Below are positions 1 through 8,354 of a stretch of DNA of 56,626 bases, piece by piece. The position numbers and the translations under genes are program-made. The notes beneath the pieces are model-generated. The model did no database searches and had not been told where the DNA came from. It was given only the letters and a program-made list of their open reading frames with translations. The stretch is taken from positions 1 to 56,626 of the forward strand of contig NZ_DLFW01000008.1 of the NCBI RefSeq assembly GCF_002482385.1, read 5' to 3'. Position 1 is the stretch's first letter, and the number at the start of each line of letters is the position of its first letter. This DNA comes from Dysgonomonas sp. UBA7710 (GTDB lineage Bacteria > Bacteroidota > Bacteroidia > Bacteroidales > Dysgonomonadaceae).

Positions 1-337
1 AAAAGGTAACAAAGGTAACAGTATTTTCAGTTATCAGTTAACAGTCATCAGTCAACAACCGGTAAGATGTAAAAACTTTGCGCCTTTGCGTCTTTGCGTG
101 AAACAAACAAGGTACCAGCCAACTCGTAACTATTTCAAAAAAGTTACAAAAGTTACACTTTTTCCACTATTTTCTATCAATTATTTTCTCCTCAAAGCTA
201 AGGTCGGGGGATTGAGGGGGCCTATCAATATTTCAAAGAGCTATCGACTAACAGCTAAAGGCTATCGGCTCTGATTACATAGATAAACCTTTTCAAAAAG
301 ATTAGACTCTAAATGTTGATTGGCTTTAATAATCTAC
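1..337. repeat. Gene-free region with short-period repeats
   Basis: No convincing gene; the one open frame (86-274) encodes low-complexity sequence made from the repeats. It holds a nonad pair AAGGTAACA AAGGTAACA (3-20), a T-rich link, CAGT heptads CAGTTAT CAGTTAA CAGTCAT CAGTCAA (28-55), octads around CTTTGCG (75-104), and a second nonad pair of the form AAAGTTACA (140-157). The same families recur near 8 kb, in the Bat operon and at 24.5 kb. It lies just beyond the 3' end of the minus-strand ppx gene; no clear terminator hairpin was found for it. Confidence 0.75.
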
Positions 338-1234
338 CTATTTAGCTTTATGCTTCTCCCCGTAGATATGATGTATTATACCATCTACCAACCCCACTTT
401 AGGTACATATATCTCTCCTATTTTACATGCCTTACTTACTATAAGGAATATTTTAAGAGCAGGAATGATGACATCGGCACGGTATGTATTCAATTTAAAA
501 TTCTGAATCCTCTCTTCATAACTCATATCCTTCAAGGTATCGTACAATACCTTTAACTCGGGATAAGTCAGATATTCCTTTTCCCTTTTACCCAGCATTT
601 TATGCACCTTGTTGATATTTCCTCCGGAAGCAATTATGCTGAGAGGTGCGTATTTCTTATATATTTCTTTCAACCACGATTTGAAGCGTTGTTCCTCATC
701 TTCTTTTACAGCATCCACAAGCATACGTACAGTTCCCAACTGGAAAGAATTCGAAGTGATTTTTTGCTGGTTACCGAATACTACGACCTCGGTACTTCCT
801 CCTCCTACATCAACATACAGATAACTACGGTTTTTGTCCATCAAATTGTTCAAGCCTCCGGCTTCATATATTATATCAGCTTCCTCCTGTCCACTAATGA
901 TTTCTATATCGATACCGCTTTTTGCGAGGATGGTCCCGGTTATATCTTTCCCGTTCTTAGCATCACGCATGGCACTGGTGGCACAGGCCCTGTAATCCGT
1001 AACCCCATAGGCTTTCATTATATGGGAAAAGCCTTGCATGGCATCGATCAGACGTTGTTTCTTATCTTCGCTTATCTCATTTTTAGTGAATACGTCTTCC
1101 CCTAGCCGGATGGGTACACGCAGAAAGGCGACTTTCTTGAAGTCGGTACCTGTTCCGGAAGTTTCTATATTATTTATCAATAGGCGGATAGCATTAGAGC
1201 CTATATCTATGCCGGCAAATATATCGGTGTTCAT
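338..1234 (-). CDS. ppx: Exopolyphosphatase / GppA family phosphatase (short form)
   Basis: Predicted Ppx/GppA phosphatase of the ASKHA fold, which removes terminal phosphate from polyphosphate or pppGpp. Visible motifs are the phosphate-1 loop GIDIGSNAIRLLI (residues 8-20), ATSAMRDA (85-92), EIISGQEEA (111-119) and the phosphate-2 loop DVGGGSTE (142-149). At 298 residues it is the two-subdomain form without the C-terminal HD-like domain of E. coli Ppx. Its start overlaps the ppk stop by 4 bases (ATGA), so the two are probably translationally coupled: one makes and the other degrades polyphosphate. Whether its substrate is polyphosphate or pppGpp cannot be decided from sequence. Confidence 0.93.
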   Translation of the reverse strand: MNTDIFAGIDIGSNAIRLLINNIETSGTGTDFKKVAFLRVPIRLGEDVFTKNEISEDKKQRLIDAMQGFSHIMKAYGVTDYRACATSAMRDAKNGKDITGTILAKSGIDIEIISGQEEADIIYEAGGLNNLMDKNRSYLYVDVGGGSTEVVVFGNQQKITSNSFQLGTVRMLVDAVKEDEEQRFKSWLKEIYKKYAPLSIIASGGNINKVHKMLGKREKEYLTYPELKVLYDTLKDMSYEERIQNFKLNTYRADVIIPALKIFLIVSKACKIGEIYVPKVGLVDGIIHHIYGEKHKAK

Positions 1235-3276
1235 CTGGTTTCTTTATTGAGGTTTTTATAAAAGTCGTACAGGGCCATTTGGGAACGGCACGGCGGATTA
1301 TCTCCTTTCTCTACATATTCGTTACTACCAAATATGGTAAGATCCCGTGCTTTTTCGTTATCAGACCACTGTATACTGAAGAATTCTTTTAAAGTTTCTT
1401 TTATCTTTTTATCAAGTATAGGGGTACCTACCTCGACCCGGCGGTCAAGATTACGGGTCATCCAGTCGGCACTCATTATATATATATTTTCATCACCATT
1501 ATTGTGGAAAATAGCAAGCCGCGCATGCTCCAGATATTTATCTACAATACTGATAACCCTGATATTTTCACTCTGGTCTTTTACCTGAGGCTGCAGGCAG
1601 CAGGCTCCTCTTACTATCAGGCGTATTTCCACTCCGGCCTGACTGGCTTTATACAGCAGACTTATCATATCCTCATCGGTAAGACTGTTGAATTTAGCAT
1701 GTATATATGCTTTTTTACCACCCTGGGCATTCTTTATTTCCTGTTTTACTAACGTTTCAAATTGCTCCCTCATGTAATACGGGGAAATCATCAGCTGCTT
1801 AAACGAAAAGTGTTTATGCGTATTAAGTAAGAAATCAAAAACAGCCGCAGCATCGGCAACTATTTGCGAATTGGATGTAAACAGACCGAAATCACCATAG
1901 ATTTGCGCTGTCGATTCATTAAAGTTACCAGTACCAATATAGGCATATCCTCTATCTTTACGTTGCACCAGTACCAGTTTGCTATGTACTTTCAATCCAT
2001 TTGCGCCATGTATGACTTTTATTCCTTCCTTTTGCAGCAATTCGGAATATTCAACATTCTGCTCTTCATCAAAGCGCGCAAGTAGTTCGAGCAGAACGAC
2101 GACTTTCTTTCCGTTCTTCGCCGCATTTATCAGCGCATTTATCACTTTCGAACGTTCTGCCACACGGTAAAGCGTTATATATATGCTTTCCACTTTGGGG
2201 TCGATAGCCGCTTCACGGAGAAAGTCGATAAAATGGTTGAATGTATGATAAGGATAATTAAGTAGAATGTCTTTTCTGCTTATAACTTTTAATATACTCG
2301 AAAATGCTTTTATATCAGGATGCTGTAAGGACTCAGGACTTTTACTTTCCAGATCGGGACGGACTTTCGGAAATTTCATCAGATCACGCATCAAATGGTA
2401 TCTGCCGCCGGCATCCAGTCCTTCATTTCCTTTCAGTCTCAACTTAGTGGCGATTATATCTAATAAGTCATCCGGCATTTCCTTGTCGTAAATCAGGCGT
2501 ACAGGCTGTCCGTGCAGACGGTTCTGTAATCCGTCTTCCATCTTTTCTATCAGGCTCTTCGATATATCGTCATCCAGAGTCAGCTGTGCGTCACGCATCA
2601 GCTTGAATGTATAGGCCGATATATATTTGTAATTGAACATGAAAAATATTTCGTCGAGGCACAGCCGGATAATATCATCAAGAAAAATAATATCATTCCT
2701 GTCTTTCACAGAAGGCAACACGATGAACCGGGGACATGAACTGCTTACCGGTATCTGAATAATAGCATACCGTGGATTTTTACAGTTCTTACCTGAGGTC
2801 ATCTTTACGGCATGATAGATATTGTTATCCTGCAAAAATGGTATCTGAGTTGTTTTCTTTAAAATAAGAGGAACCAGTCGCTGACTGACAACAGATGAAA
2901 AATAATCGCGGCAGAATTGTTTTTGTTTTCTGCTCAATTGCTTTTCATTAATAACATATATTCCCTGTTGTTCCATTTCGTCGAGAACCTCGGTATAGGT
3001 ATGCACAAACTTTTTTTGTCCCGCATATACTCCGGCATTTACAAGGGGTAGCAGTTCTTTGCCTGTGTATCCACCCGAGAACCGGGGCGTTTTTTTCCCC
3101 TTTATCTGGCTCAACCGGACAATATTGGCTACCCGGACCTTGATAAATTCATCCTGGTTGTTCGAGAATATTCCCAGAAAGCGGAGCCGTTGCATCAAAG
3201 GTACGCTCTTATCCTGCGCCTCCTGCAATACACGTTCATTAAAAGCCAGCCAACTTAAATCTCTGTTATTTATCAT
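1231..3276 (-). CDS. ppk1: Polyphosphate kinase 1
   Basis: PPK1 reversibly polymerises the gamma-phosphate of ATP into inorganic polyphosphate. The 681-residue length matches the family. The N-terminal NRDLSWLAFNERVLQEA is diagnostic, and the two PLD-like domains carry KVHSKLVLV with H431, equivalent to the phosphohistidine H435 of E. coli, and IGTGNFNESTA (447-457). A second conserved histidine of E. coli (H454, in YAHIGTGN) is a tyrosine here (Y446). The gene sits in a tight minus-strand operon: its ATG shares a base with the stop of the upstream glycosyltransferase (TAATG), and its stop overlaps the downstream ppx start. Confidence 0.96.
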   Translation of the reverse strand: MINNRDLSWLAFNERVLQEAQDKSVPLMQRLRFLGIFSNNQDEFIKVRVANIVRLSQIKGKKTPRFSGGYTGKELLPLVNAGVYAGQKKFVHTYTEVLDEMEQQGIYVINEKQLSRKQKQFCRDYFSSVVSQRLVPLILKKTTQIPFLQDNNIYHAVKMTSGKNCKNPRYAIIQIPVSSSCPRFIVLPSVKDRNDIIFLDDIIRLCLDEIFFMFNYKYISAYTFKLMRDAQLTLDDDISKSLIEKMEDGLQNRLHGQPVRLIYDKEMPDDLLDIIATKLRLKGNEGLDAGGRYHLMRDLMKFPKVRPDLESKSPESLQHPDIKAFSSILKVISRKDILLNYPYHTFNHFIDFLREAAIDPKVESIYITLYRVAERSKVINALINAAKNGKKVVVLLELLARFDEEQNVEYSELLQKEGIKVIHGANGLKVHSKLVLVQRKDRGYAYIGTGNFNESTAQIYGDFGLFTSNSQIVADAAAVFDFLLNTHKHFSFKQLMISPYYMREQFETLVKQEIKNAQGGKKAYIHAKFNSLTDEDMISLLYKASQAGVEIRLIVRGACCLQPQVKDQSENIRVISIVDKYLEHARLAIFHNNGDENIYIMSADWMTRNLDRRVEVGTPILDKKIKETLKEFFSIQWSDNEKARDLTIFGSNEYVEKGDNPPCRSQMALYDFYKNLNKETR

Positions 3277-4358
3277 TACACAAGTGTTGTAAGGTGTCTG
3301 AGAAAGGTTTTTTCAGCCGAATCCACCCATTTGCGGAATGAATCGCCCGAATTTTCCTTCGTTTCCATATAATTCAATAACACACTTATATTAAAATTGT
3401 TCCCGATAACCCCTCCCCCAAAAGATACGGTATCAGCAGCATTTACTTCTTGTTCTATATGTGCCGGTATCATCATTATAGGTTTATCGAGGTAAAGGGC
3501 TTCACATACCGACTCAAATCCGGCAGTGGTAACATATCCCCGGCATCCGCTCATAAAGTTAAGGAATTTTTCATCATCAATTGTGTGAAGTGTTAAATTT
3601 TTATCGATGTATTGCTCTTTATCAGCATCTTTTTTATCCCAGAAGAAATGCAGATTAATATCGGGATGCTTTGCATGCCATGTTCTTACTTCTGTCTCAT
3701 AACCGTGGTTCAGCATATAACCCAATATGTAGTCTCCCTTTGTAGGTGTAAGGTCTAATACTTCTTTCCTTAGTAATGGGGGAACTACAGCAATACGTTC
3801 CGGTATATAATCCTTCAAAGGATAAAATGATAGGGCAAGGGTCTTGGTGGCCCCTACGCTACATAATAAAGTATGCAGGCGAAGAAACATCATACCCTGC
3901 CCGTCTCCTTTGCCATGTGTATATCCGGGATGTTTGAGAAGGTACTGGTGTCCTATGTTAATAACGGGAACATCCATACTGAAACGCAAGTGGGCAAAAC
4001 CAGTCAGTATTTCATAGAAATTGATTACGACATCCGGCTCGTTTTTCTTTATACGCCTGTGTATTTTTTCTATGCTTTTCTTATACTTTCTGAGCCTTTT
4101 AGGTGTAATGTTATATAATATCGTTTTTAGCAGGTGTATATGTTTTTTATCTTTTTTGAAACTGAAAGACAGTGTGTCGAAATCCCGGACTTTCGCTCCT
4201 ATTTTTTCATAAAAGAAATCCGGTATCTCCCTTACTTTACTTTTCCCGATCAGTACTTCAACTACTTCGTGCCCGTTGCGGCGCAGTATTTCGGATAGGG
4301 CTATGGCTTGTGTCATATGTCCGCGACCGTCTCCCTGAACGATGAATAGGTATCTCAT
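3276..4358 (-). CDS. Glycosyltransferase, MurG/GT28-like GT-B fold
   Basis: A 360-residue GT-B type glycosyltransferase. The N terminus YLFIVQGDGRGHMTQAIAL carries the glycine/histidine loop of this class, and the C-terminal half has the nucleotide-sugar binding region VTTAGFESVCEALYLDKPIM followed by PAHIEQEVNA. The acceptor is unknown; no signal peptide or membrane helix is obvious, so it probably acts at the inner face of the membrane. Its start overlaps the stop of the upstream phosphoesterase by 4 bases and its stop overlaps the ppk1 start by 1. The phosphoesterase next door resembles LpxH, so a lipid-linked or envelope glycan is a reasonable but unproved target. Confidence 0.85.
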   Translation of the reverse strand: MRYLFIVQGDGRGHMTQAIALSEILRRNGHEVVEVLIGKSKVREIPDFFYEKIGAKVRDFDTLSFSFKKDKKHIHLLKTILYNITPKRLRKYKKSIEKIHRRIKKNEPDVVINFYEILTGFAHLRFSMDVPVINIGHQYLLKHPGYTHGKGDGQGMMFLRLHTLLCSVGATKTLALSFYPLKDYIPERIAVVPPLLRKEVLDLTPTKGDYILGYMLNHGYETEVRTWHAKHPDINLHFFWDKKDADKEQYIDKNLTLHTIDDEKFLNFMSGCRGYVTTAGFESVCEALYLDKPIMMIPAHIEQEVNAADTVSFGGGVIGNNFNISVLLNYMETKENSGDSFRKWVDSAEKTFLRHLTTLV

Positions 4359-5158
4359 ATGGCTAATTTTACTTTTTCAGGGATTTTATCCTCTTTTACA
4401 ACTTCCGTCACCTTTTCTTCCTGAGCGTACATGACTACTTCCCAGTTTCCGTCATAGTCCTCAGTCAATGCGGATAAGGATTCTACCCAGTCACCCGAAT
4501 TGAGATACAATATTTCATCATAATAAGCCTTTTCAGGGTGGTGAATGTGCCCGCAGATAACACCATCGCACTTTTTCTTCCGAGCTATTTCCACAATATG
4601 CTTCTCGTAGTCACTAATGTAGGAAACGGATGCTTTCACCCTTTTCTTTACCTCACGCGAAAGTGAATAATACGGCAAGCCTTTCTTCAAACGCCTGTTG
4701 TTGTAATATTTATTTACCCACATCAGGAGGGTATAACCTATATCGCCGATTTTCGACAGCCAGCTGTAACGGCTGGTAACCATATCGAATACGTCGCCGT
4801 GTATCACATAGAAACGCTTGCCGTTGCTCGTATGTATGTAATCCTTTACAATCTTTATATTCTGGAACTGGAGAGGCAGGATACGATCAAGAAAGTCATC
4901 ATGATTCCCTCTCAGGTAGATGATTTTCGTATCGTGTTGGATATCCAGCAAGAGCTTTATAAAGTTGCTGTGGCGTTTTTTCCATTTTGCTTTTTTTCCG
5001 CGCATGAGTTGCCACCCGTCAATGATGTCACCGCATAGGATGAGCGTGTCACATGTATTTTCTTTCAAATACTTTGTAGCTTCTTTGGCTTTCGACCATT
5101 TCGAACCTAAATGTATGTCCGATAAAACGATGGTCTTGTGATGTTTTTTTTGATTCAT
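4355..5158 (-). CDS. LpxH-like calcineurin-type phosphoesterase
   Basis: A 267-residue metallophosphoesterase related to UDP-2,3-diacylglucosamine pyrophosphatase (COG2908). All metal-binding blocks are present: SDIHLG (13-18), GDIIDG (43-48), RGNHDD (83-88), VIHGDVFD (118-125) and CGHIHHPEK (near 207). LpxH hydrolyses UDP-diacylglucosamine in lipid A synthesis, but many Bacteroidota encode several paralogues, and this one may act on another diphosphate. It is the first gene of the overlapping block phosphoesterase-glycosyltransferase-ppk1-ppx. The C-terminal 30 residues are charged and probably flexible. Confidence 0.88.
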   Translation of the reverse strand: MNQKKHHKTIVLSDIHLGSKWSKAKEATKYLKENTCDTLILCGDIIDGWQLMRGKKAKWKKRHSNFIKLLLDIQHDTKIIYLRGNHDDFLDRILPLQFQNIKIVKDYIHTSNGKRFYVIHGDVFDMVTSRYSWLSKIGDIGYTLLMWVNKYYNNRRLKKGLPYYSLSREVKKRVKASVSYISDYEKHIVEIARKKKCDGVICGHIHHPEKAYYDEILYLNSGDWVESLSALTEDYDGNWEVVMYAQEEKVTEVVKEDKIPEKVKLAI

Positions 5159-5233
5159 ATCTATTCTTTTTTTATCGTTAACAAAAGAATAAATATATTA
5201 TGACAGCACTGTTAAGGTCTCATGAATAAACAG

Positions 5234-6178
5234 TTAAGCGGGCTGTTTTCCTCTTGACTGAGGCTGAGAAGATTCTTTAATATCAGGTGTTGATACGGGC
5301 ATATAGTTTTTCAGGTATAAATCTTTGATTATACCGTCGGCTACACCGATTATAGGTGTTTCTATAACCAAAGCCCGTGCCAGTTTCATTATACGCAGAT
5401 ATATATCAATGGCCGGAAGGAGAACATCTGCCCGGTTCAGGTTTATGTTATATTTGAGAAGACGTTCCTCGTAACTCATCTTTCTCAGTTTACACGAAAA
5501 ACTAACGAGTTCTTCCCGCCTTATGCGTCCACAGCGGCGAAGCAGTGAGTCCAGTTTATTTATATTGCCTCCGGAGCCTATCAGGGATACTTTTACAAAA
5601 TCTTTGCAATATTCGGCCAGCCAGTCTTTCATTCTTTCCCATTCGGCTCTTTCCTCTTCCTGAGATAAATTCCGTAAGGTTCCCAATCTGAATCCCTCCG
5701 TGGCAATCTCTTTATTCTGATGGAATATAACCATTTCGGTGCTTCCGCCACCTACATCAGTGTATATATAGGCCCGATTTTCTTCCAGAAGTTCGTCTAT
5801 ACTGTTTGTCAGTATAAAACGCGCTTCTTCTTTACTGTCTACTATCTCTATTTCTATACCCGATTTGGCATATACATAATCGAGCACTTCATTAGCGTTT
5901 GTTGCTTCCCTGATGGCTGATGTAGCACAGATACGCCATTTTTCCACATCATTTACCCGAATCAGGCCATAGAAAGCCTGCATCAGTATAGCGAGTTTTT
6001 CTTTTTTCTGTTCACTGATCAATCCGGTAGAAAAGGTGTCTTCTCCTAACTTTAGAGGTATGCGTATCAGGGAATCTTTTTTGAAGATTGCTTTGCCATG
6101 ATAGTCGAGTACATCCGTAATCAGCAGACGTACTGAGTTGGAGCCAATGTCGATAGCCCCCAATCGTTTTATATCCAT
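5234..6178 (-). CDS. ppx: Exopolyphosphatase / GppA family phosphatase (second copy)
   Basis: A second short Ppx/GppA protein of 314 residues with AIDIGSNSVRLLI (8-20), ATSAIREA (85-92) and DVGGGSTE (141-148). It is a clear paralogue of the gene at 338-1234, including the same pattern of a missing C-terminal domain, but the two proteins are well diverged. I chose the ATG at 6178; an in-frame TTG lies 24 bases upstream at 6202 but falls inside a good -7 promoter element. The C-terminal tail is basic and low-complexity. It lies 75 bases upstream of the phosphoesterase gene and could be cotranscribed with the polyphosphate module. Confidence 0.92.
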   Translation of the reverse strand: MDIKRLGAIDIGSNSVRLLITDVLDYHGKAIFKKDSLIRIPLKLGEDTFSTGLISEQKKEKLAILMQAFYGLIRVNDVEKWRICATSAIREATNANEVLDYVYAKSGIEIEIVDSKEEARFILTNSIDELLEENRAYIYTDVGGGSTEMVIFHQNKEIATEGFRLGTLRNLSQEEERAEWERMKDWLAEYCKDFVKVSLIGSGGNINKLDSLLRRCGRIRREELVSFSCKLRKMSYEERLLKYNINLNRADVLLPAIDIYLRIMKLARALVIETPIIGVADGIIKDLYLKNYMPVSTPDIKESSQPQSRGKQPA

Positions 6179-6199
6179 CTCTTTACATTTTTGTTTCGT

Positions 6200-6207
6200 C
6201 AAAAGTA
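6200..6207 (-). promoter_or_regulatory. -7 element of the second ppx gene
   Basis: On the minus strand this reads TACTTTTG, a full match to the Bacteroidota -7 consensus TAnnTTTG. It lies 22 bases upstream of the ATG at 6178 and overlaps the alternative TTG start, which argues for the ATG. No clear TTTG -33 box is seen at the expected spacing. Confidence 0.55.
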
Positions 6208-6282
6208 TGAGAAGGCGATTACGAAACGATTAAGCAGCGGTTAAGTTTGGAATCAGGAAACTAAAATTCGTTAAACAAGTTA

Positions 6283-6951
6283 TTAAACAACCTTTTCGAT
6301 GAAGATTGCTTCAAATAAATTTTTGGCTTTTTCTTTTACTTCCTCCATATCTACTTTATAGCCCAACTCTTTCTCCATTGAAGTTACTCCTTTGTCAATA
6401 AAGCCACAAGGATTAATAAGCGAAAAAAAAGATAAATCGGTATTTACATTCAGTGCAAATCCATGCATAGTTACAAAGCGGCTGCTACGTACTCCGATGG
6501 CGGCGATCTTCCGCGTTTTTGAAGGTGTGGTTGTATCGAGCCATACGCCTGCCGCACCATCGAGGCGTTCCGACCGGATATCATAAGTTCGAAGAAGCCG
6601 GATAATAATTTCCTCTACGTTAAAGATGTATTGACGTAAGCCTATACTATAAAATTCCAGATCAAATATCGGATAACCAACAAGTTGTCCAGGGCCATGG
6701 TAAGTAATATCACCTCCCCTGTCTATTTGGAAAAGTGACACACCTTTTTCTTTCAGATAAGTTTCCTGAAAGAGTAAATTCTCTTGTTTGCCATGTTTGC
6801 CGATTGTGATAGTATGGGGATGTTCGCAGAAGAGCAGATGATTTTCGGGCCTGATCCCTTTATCCTTGCAGGCTAAGGCCTCTGCGAATAGCTGCTGCTG
6901 ATAGTCCCACGCTCTGCCGTATTCTATTGTTTTCAGATCTTCGTATATCAT
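6283..6951 (-). CDS. lipB: Octanoyltransferase LipB
   Basis: LipB transfers octanoyl from acyl carrier protein to lipoyl domains of 2-oxoacid dehydrogenases and GcvH, the first step of lipoate synthesis; it is cytoplasmic. The 222-residue protein has the family signature RGGDITYHGPGQL (78-90), the catalytic lysine K148 within TRKIAAIGVR and the catalytic cysteine C182 in NPCGF. Length is normal. It is 9 bases downstream of ruvC and shares an operon with ruvC and the DUF4286 gene, a housekeeping group unrelated to lipoate itself. lipA is not in the window. Confidence 0.97.
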   Translation of the reverse strand: MIYEDLKTIEYGRAWDYQQQLFAEALACKDKGIRPENHLLFCEHPHTITIGKHGKQENLLFQETYLKEKGVSLFQIDRGGDITYHGPGQLVGYPIFDLEFYSIGLRQYIFNVEEIIIRLLRTYDIRSERLDGAAGVWLDTTTPSKTRKIAAIGVRSSRFVTMHGFALNVNTDLSFFSLINPCGFIDKGVTSMEKELGYKVDMEEVKEKAKNLFEAIFIEKVV

Positions 6952-6960
6952 ATGAGTTAT

Positions 6961-7524
6961 CTATTTTTTTACTTTTCCCGGATTTTTATTTATGTAATCT
7001 TTCCAACTTGTAAATTTTACTTCCTGAGAAGGGTTGTTTGTTTGAAAAAAATGGCAAACCGCAGCAGCTAATCCGTCGGTGGCATCCATCTGCGGCAACA
7101 TATTTTCATCCGGTATTTTCAGAAAGTTTTGTAACATATAGGCAACCTGTTCTTTAGCAGCCCTTCCGTTTCCGGTAATCGACATCTTTATTTTCAATGG
7201 AGCATATTCAAAAATGGGAATATCCCTCGATAAAGCAGCAGCCATAGCCACACCCTGAGCGCGACCGAGTTTGAGCATACTTTGCACGTTCTTTCCAAAA
7301 AAGGGAGCCTCAATGGCCAGTTCATCAGGTAAAAATTCGTCAATCAGGCCGATTATCCGCTCAAAAATACGGCGAAGTTTGAGATAATGGTCATCATACT
7401 TACTTAACTGGAGTATACCCATAGCCAGCATCTCAGGTTTGTTATTCACCACCCGGAGAACGCCATACCCCATTACCTGGGTTCCCGGGTCGATACCCAG
7501 AATAATCCGTTCCTTTTCTATCAT
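6961..7524 (-). CDS. ruvC: Holliday junction resolvase RuvC
   Basis: RuvC is the dimeric endonuclease that resolves Holliday junctions with RuvAB. The RNase H-like fold is evident from the four acidic residues expected in the active site: D12 in GIDPGTQVMGYG, E72 in AIEAPFFGKN, and D147 and D150 in QMDATDGLAAA. The 187-residue length is usual. Its start codon shares one base with the stop of the upstream DUF4286 gene (TAATG), so translation is probably coupled. Confidence 0.97.
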   Translation of the reverse strand: MIEKERIILGIDPGTQVMGYGVLRVVNNKPEMLAMGILQLSKYDDHYLKLRRIFERIIGLIDEFLPDELAIEAPFFGKNVQSMLKLGRAQGVAMAAALSRDIPIFEYAPLKIKMSITGNGRAAKEQVAYMLQNFLKIPDENMLPQMDATDGLAAAVCHFFQTNNPSQEVKFTSWKDYINKNPGKVKK

Positions 7525-7832
7525 TATAATTCGATTTCTTCCAGTAATGTAACAAATCCCAGAGCTTTATTCCCGAAGCGTACCGTAATTTCTTTTTGTA
7601 AATCCAGACCTTCTGTCTCGAACCAGTGGTTGAGTGTGTCTACATTTTTCACTTTGAATTGCAGGGAATAACTGCTGCCGCTTTCCTCATGTTGTGCATG
7701 GATACGGGCGAATCGCGGTTCATGCAGGAATCCGCTGGTAGCAGCTTTCGGGATATATGTTTCTTTCATGTAGCTAATGTAATCACTGCAAGCATCGTCT
7801 TCTACATGAAAAGTCGTATTGAATATTATCAT
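7524..7832 (-). CDS. DUF4286 family small protein
   Basis: A 102-residue protein resembling the Bacteroidota family DUF4286, of unknown function; the beginning MIIFNTTFHVEDD and the segment KAATSGFLHEPRFARI are typical. The fold looks like a small alpha-beta (ferredoxin-like) dimer, with no signal peptide. A longer reading from 7865 adds 11 hydrophobic residues, but a -7 promoter box at 7855-7862 overlaps that stretch, so I use the ATG at 7832. The gene leads the operon with ruvC and lipB. Confidence 0.85.
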   Translation of the reverse strand: MIIFNTTFHVEDDACSDYISYMKETYIPKAATSGFLHEPRFARIHAQHEESGSSYSLQFKVKNVDTLNHWFETEGLDLQKEITVRFGNKALGFVTLLEEIEL

Positions 7833-7854
7833 TTGTAAGTTTATTATATTTAAA

Positions 7855-7862
7855 CAAAAGTA
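7855..7862 (-). promoter_or_regulatory. -7 element of the DUF4286-ruvC-lipB operon
   Basis: Minus-strand TACTTTTG matches TAnnTTTG exactly and lies 23 bases from the ATG at 7832. It is identical to the boxes before the second ppx, miaB and the EEP gene. The -33 box is not obvious. Confidence 0.55.
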
Positions 7863-8305
7863 CAAAAAGTTTATCTATATATAACTTTTGGCTGCCAGCT
7901 GATAGTTGATAGTTCTTTGAAAGAATTAATTAGCAAATTTGAAACATCGTTCAACGGAACGAAGTGTAGTTAAAATTAGCATATTAGCAAATGTTTTAAA
8001 CTAAAAGTGGTAAGTGAAAAATTAAAAGTGATAAGTGAAAAACATTCTTCGTTTAAAAGTATTTTTTGTTATCCATTCTTCACTTTTCATTCTTCGCTTT
8101 TCGTTTAAGAATATTTTTCGTTCTTCATTTTTCGTTAAAAACATTGGCACATCGGCAAATTGATTAATCGGTACATTGATTTCTGTTACCTTTGTTACTT
8201 TTTAACAATATACAGTTGATAAAATAAAAAGCGGATTAAATTATTAATCGTCAAACTTATCCGGGAGGGGAACGGGCAATGTTTAAGTTTTTAAGAGATA
8301 AAAGA
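7863..8305. repeat. Gene-free region with mixed 7-, 8- and 9-base period arrays
   Basis: No gene. From left to right: heptads CTGATAG TTGATAG (about 7900); octads ATTAGCAA (7929) and ATTAGCAT ATTAGCAA (7975-7990); a dispersed repeat (7942-7973); a purine-rich run with AGTGAAAAA units near 8000-8040 opposed by TTCTTCACTTTTCA-type units near 8085-8110, which can fold back on it; five octads of the form ATTGGCAC ATCGGCAA (8143-8182); and an inverted nonad pair TGTTACCTT TGTTACTTT (8184-8201). Confidence 0.75.
7942..7973 (+). repeat. Dispersed 32-base repeat, copy 1
   Basis: Matches 19417-19448 at 28 of 32 positions. Both contain ACGGAAC followed by AAGTGTAGT. The core GGAACGAAGT (7956-7965 here) also occurs at 29464-29473 and, inverted, at 11889-11898, always between genes. 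Confidence 0.7.
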
Positions 8306-8334
8306 AAAGCCTGATAATTAATTATGCAGGCTTT
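8306..8334 (-). terminator. Rho-independent terminator of the MACPF gene
   Basis: Perfect 8-base stem AAAGCCTG / CAGGCTTT around an AT-rich, self-complementary loop. On the minus strand it is followed by a T-rich stretch and lies 20 bases after the stop codon. Confidence 0.8.
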
Positions 8335-8354
8335 CATAAGAATTATTATTTTGT

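Noticed and set aside
86..274. Open frame of 62 codons at the window start
   Set aside because: It translates repeat DNA, has no recognisable domain and no promoter.
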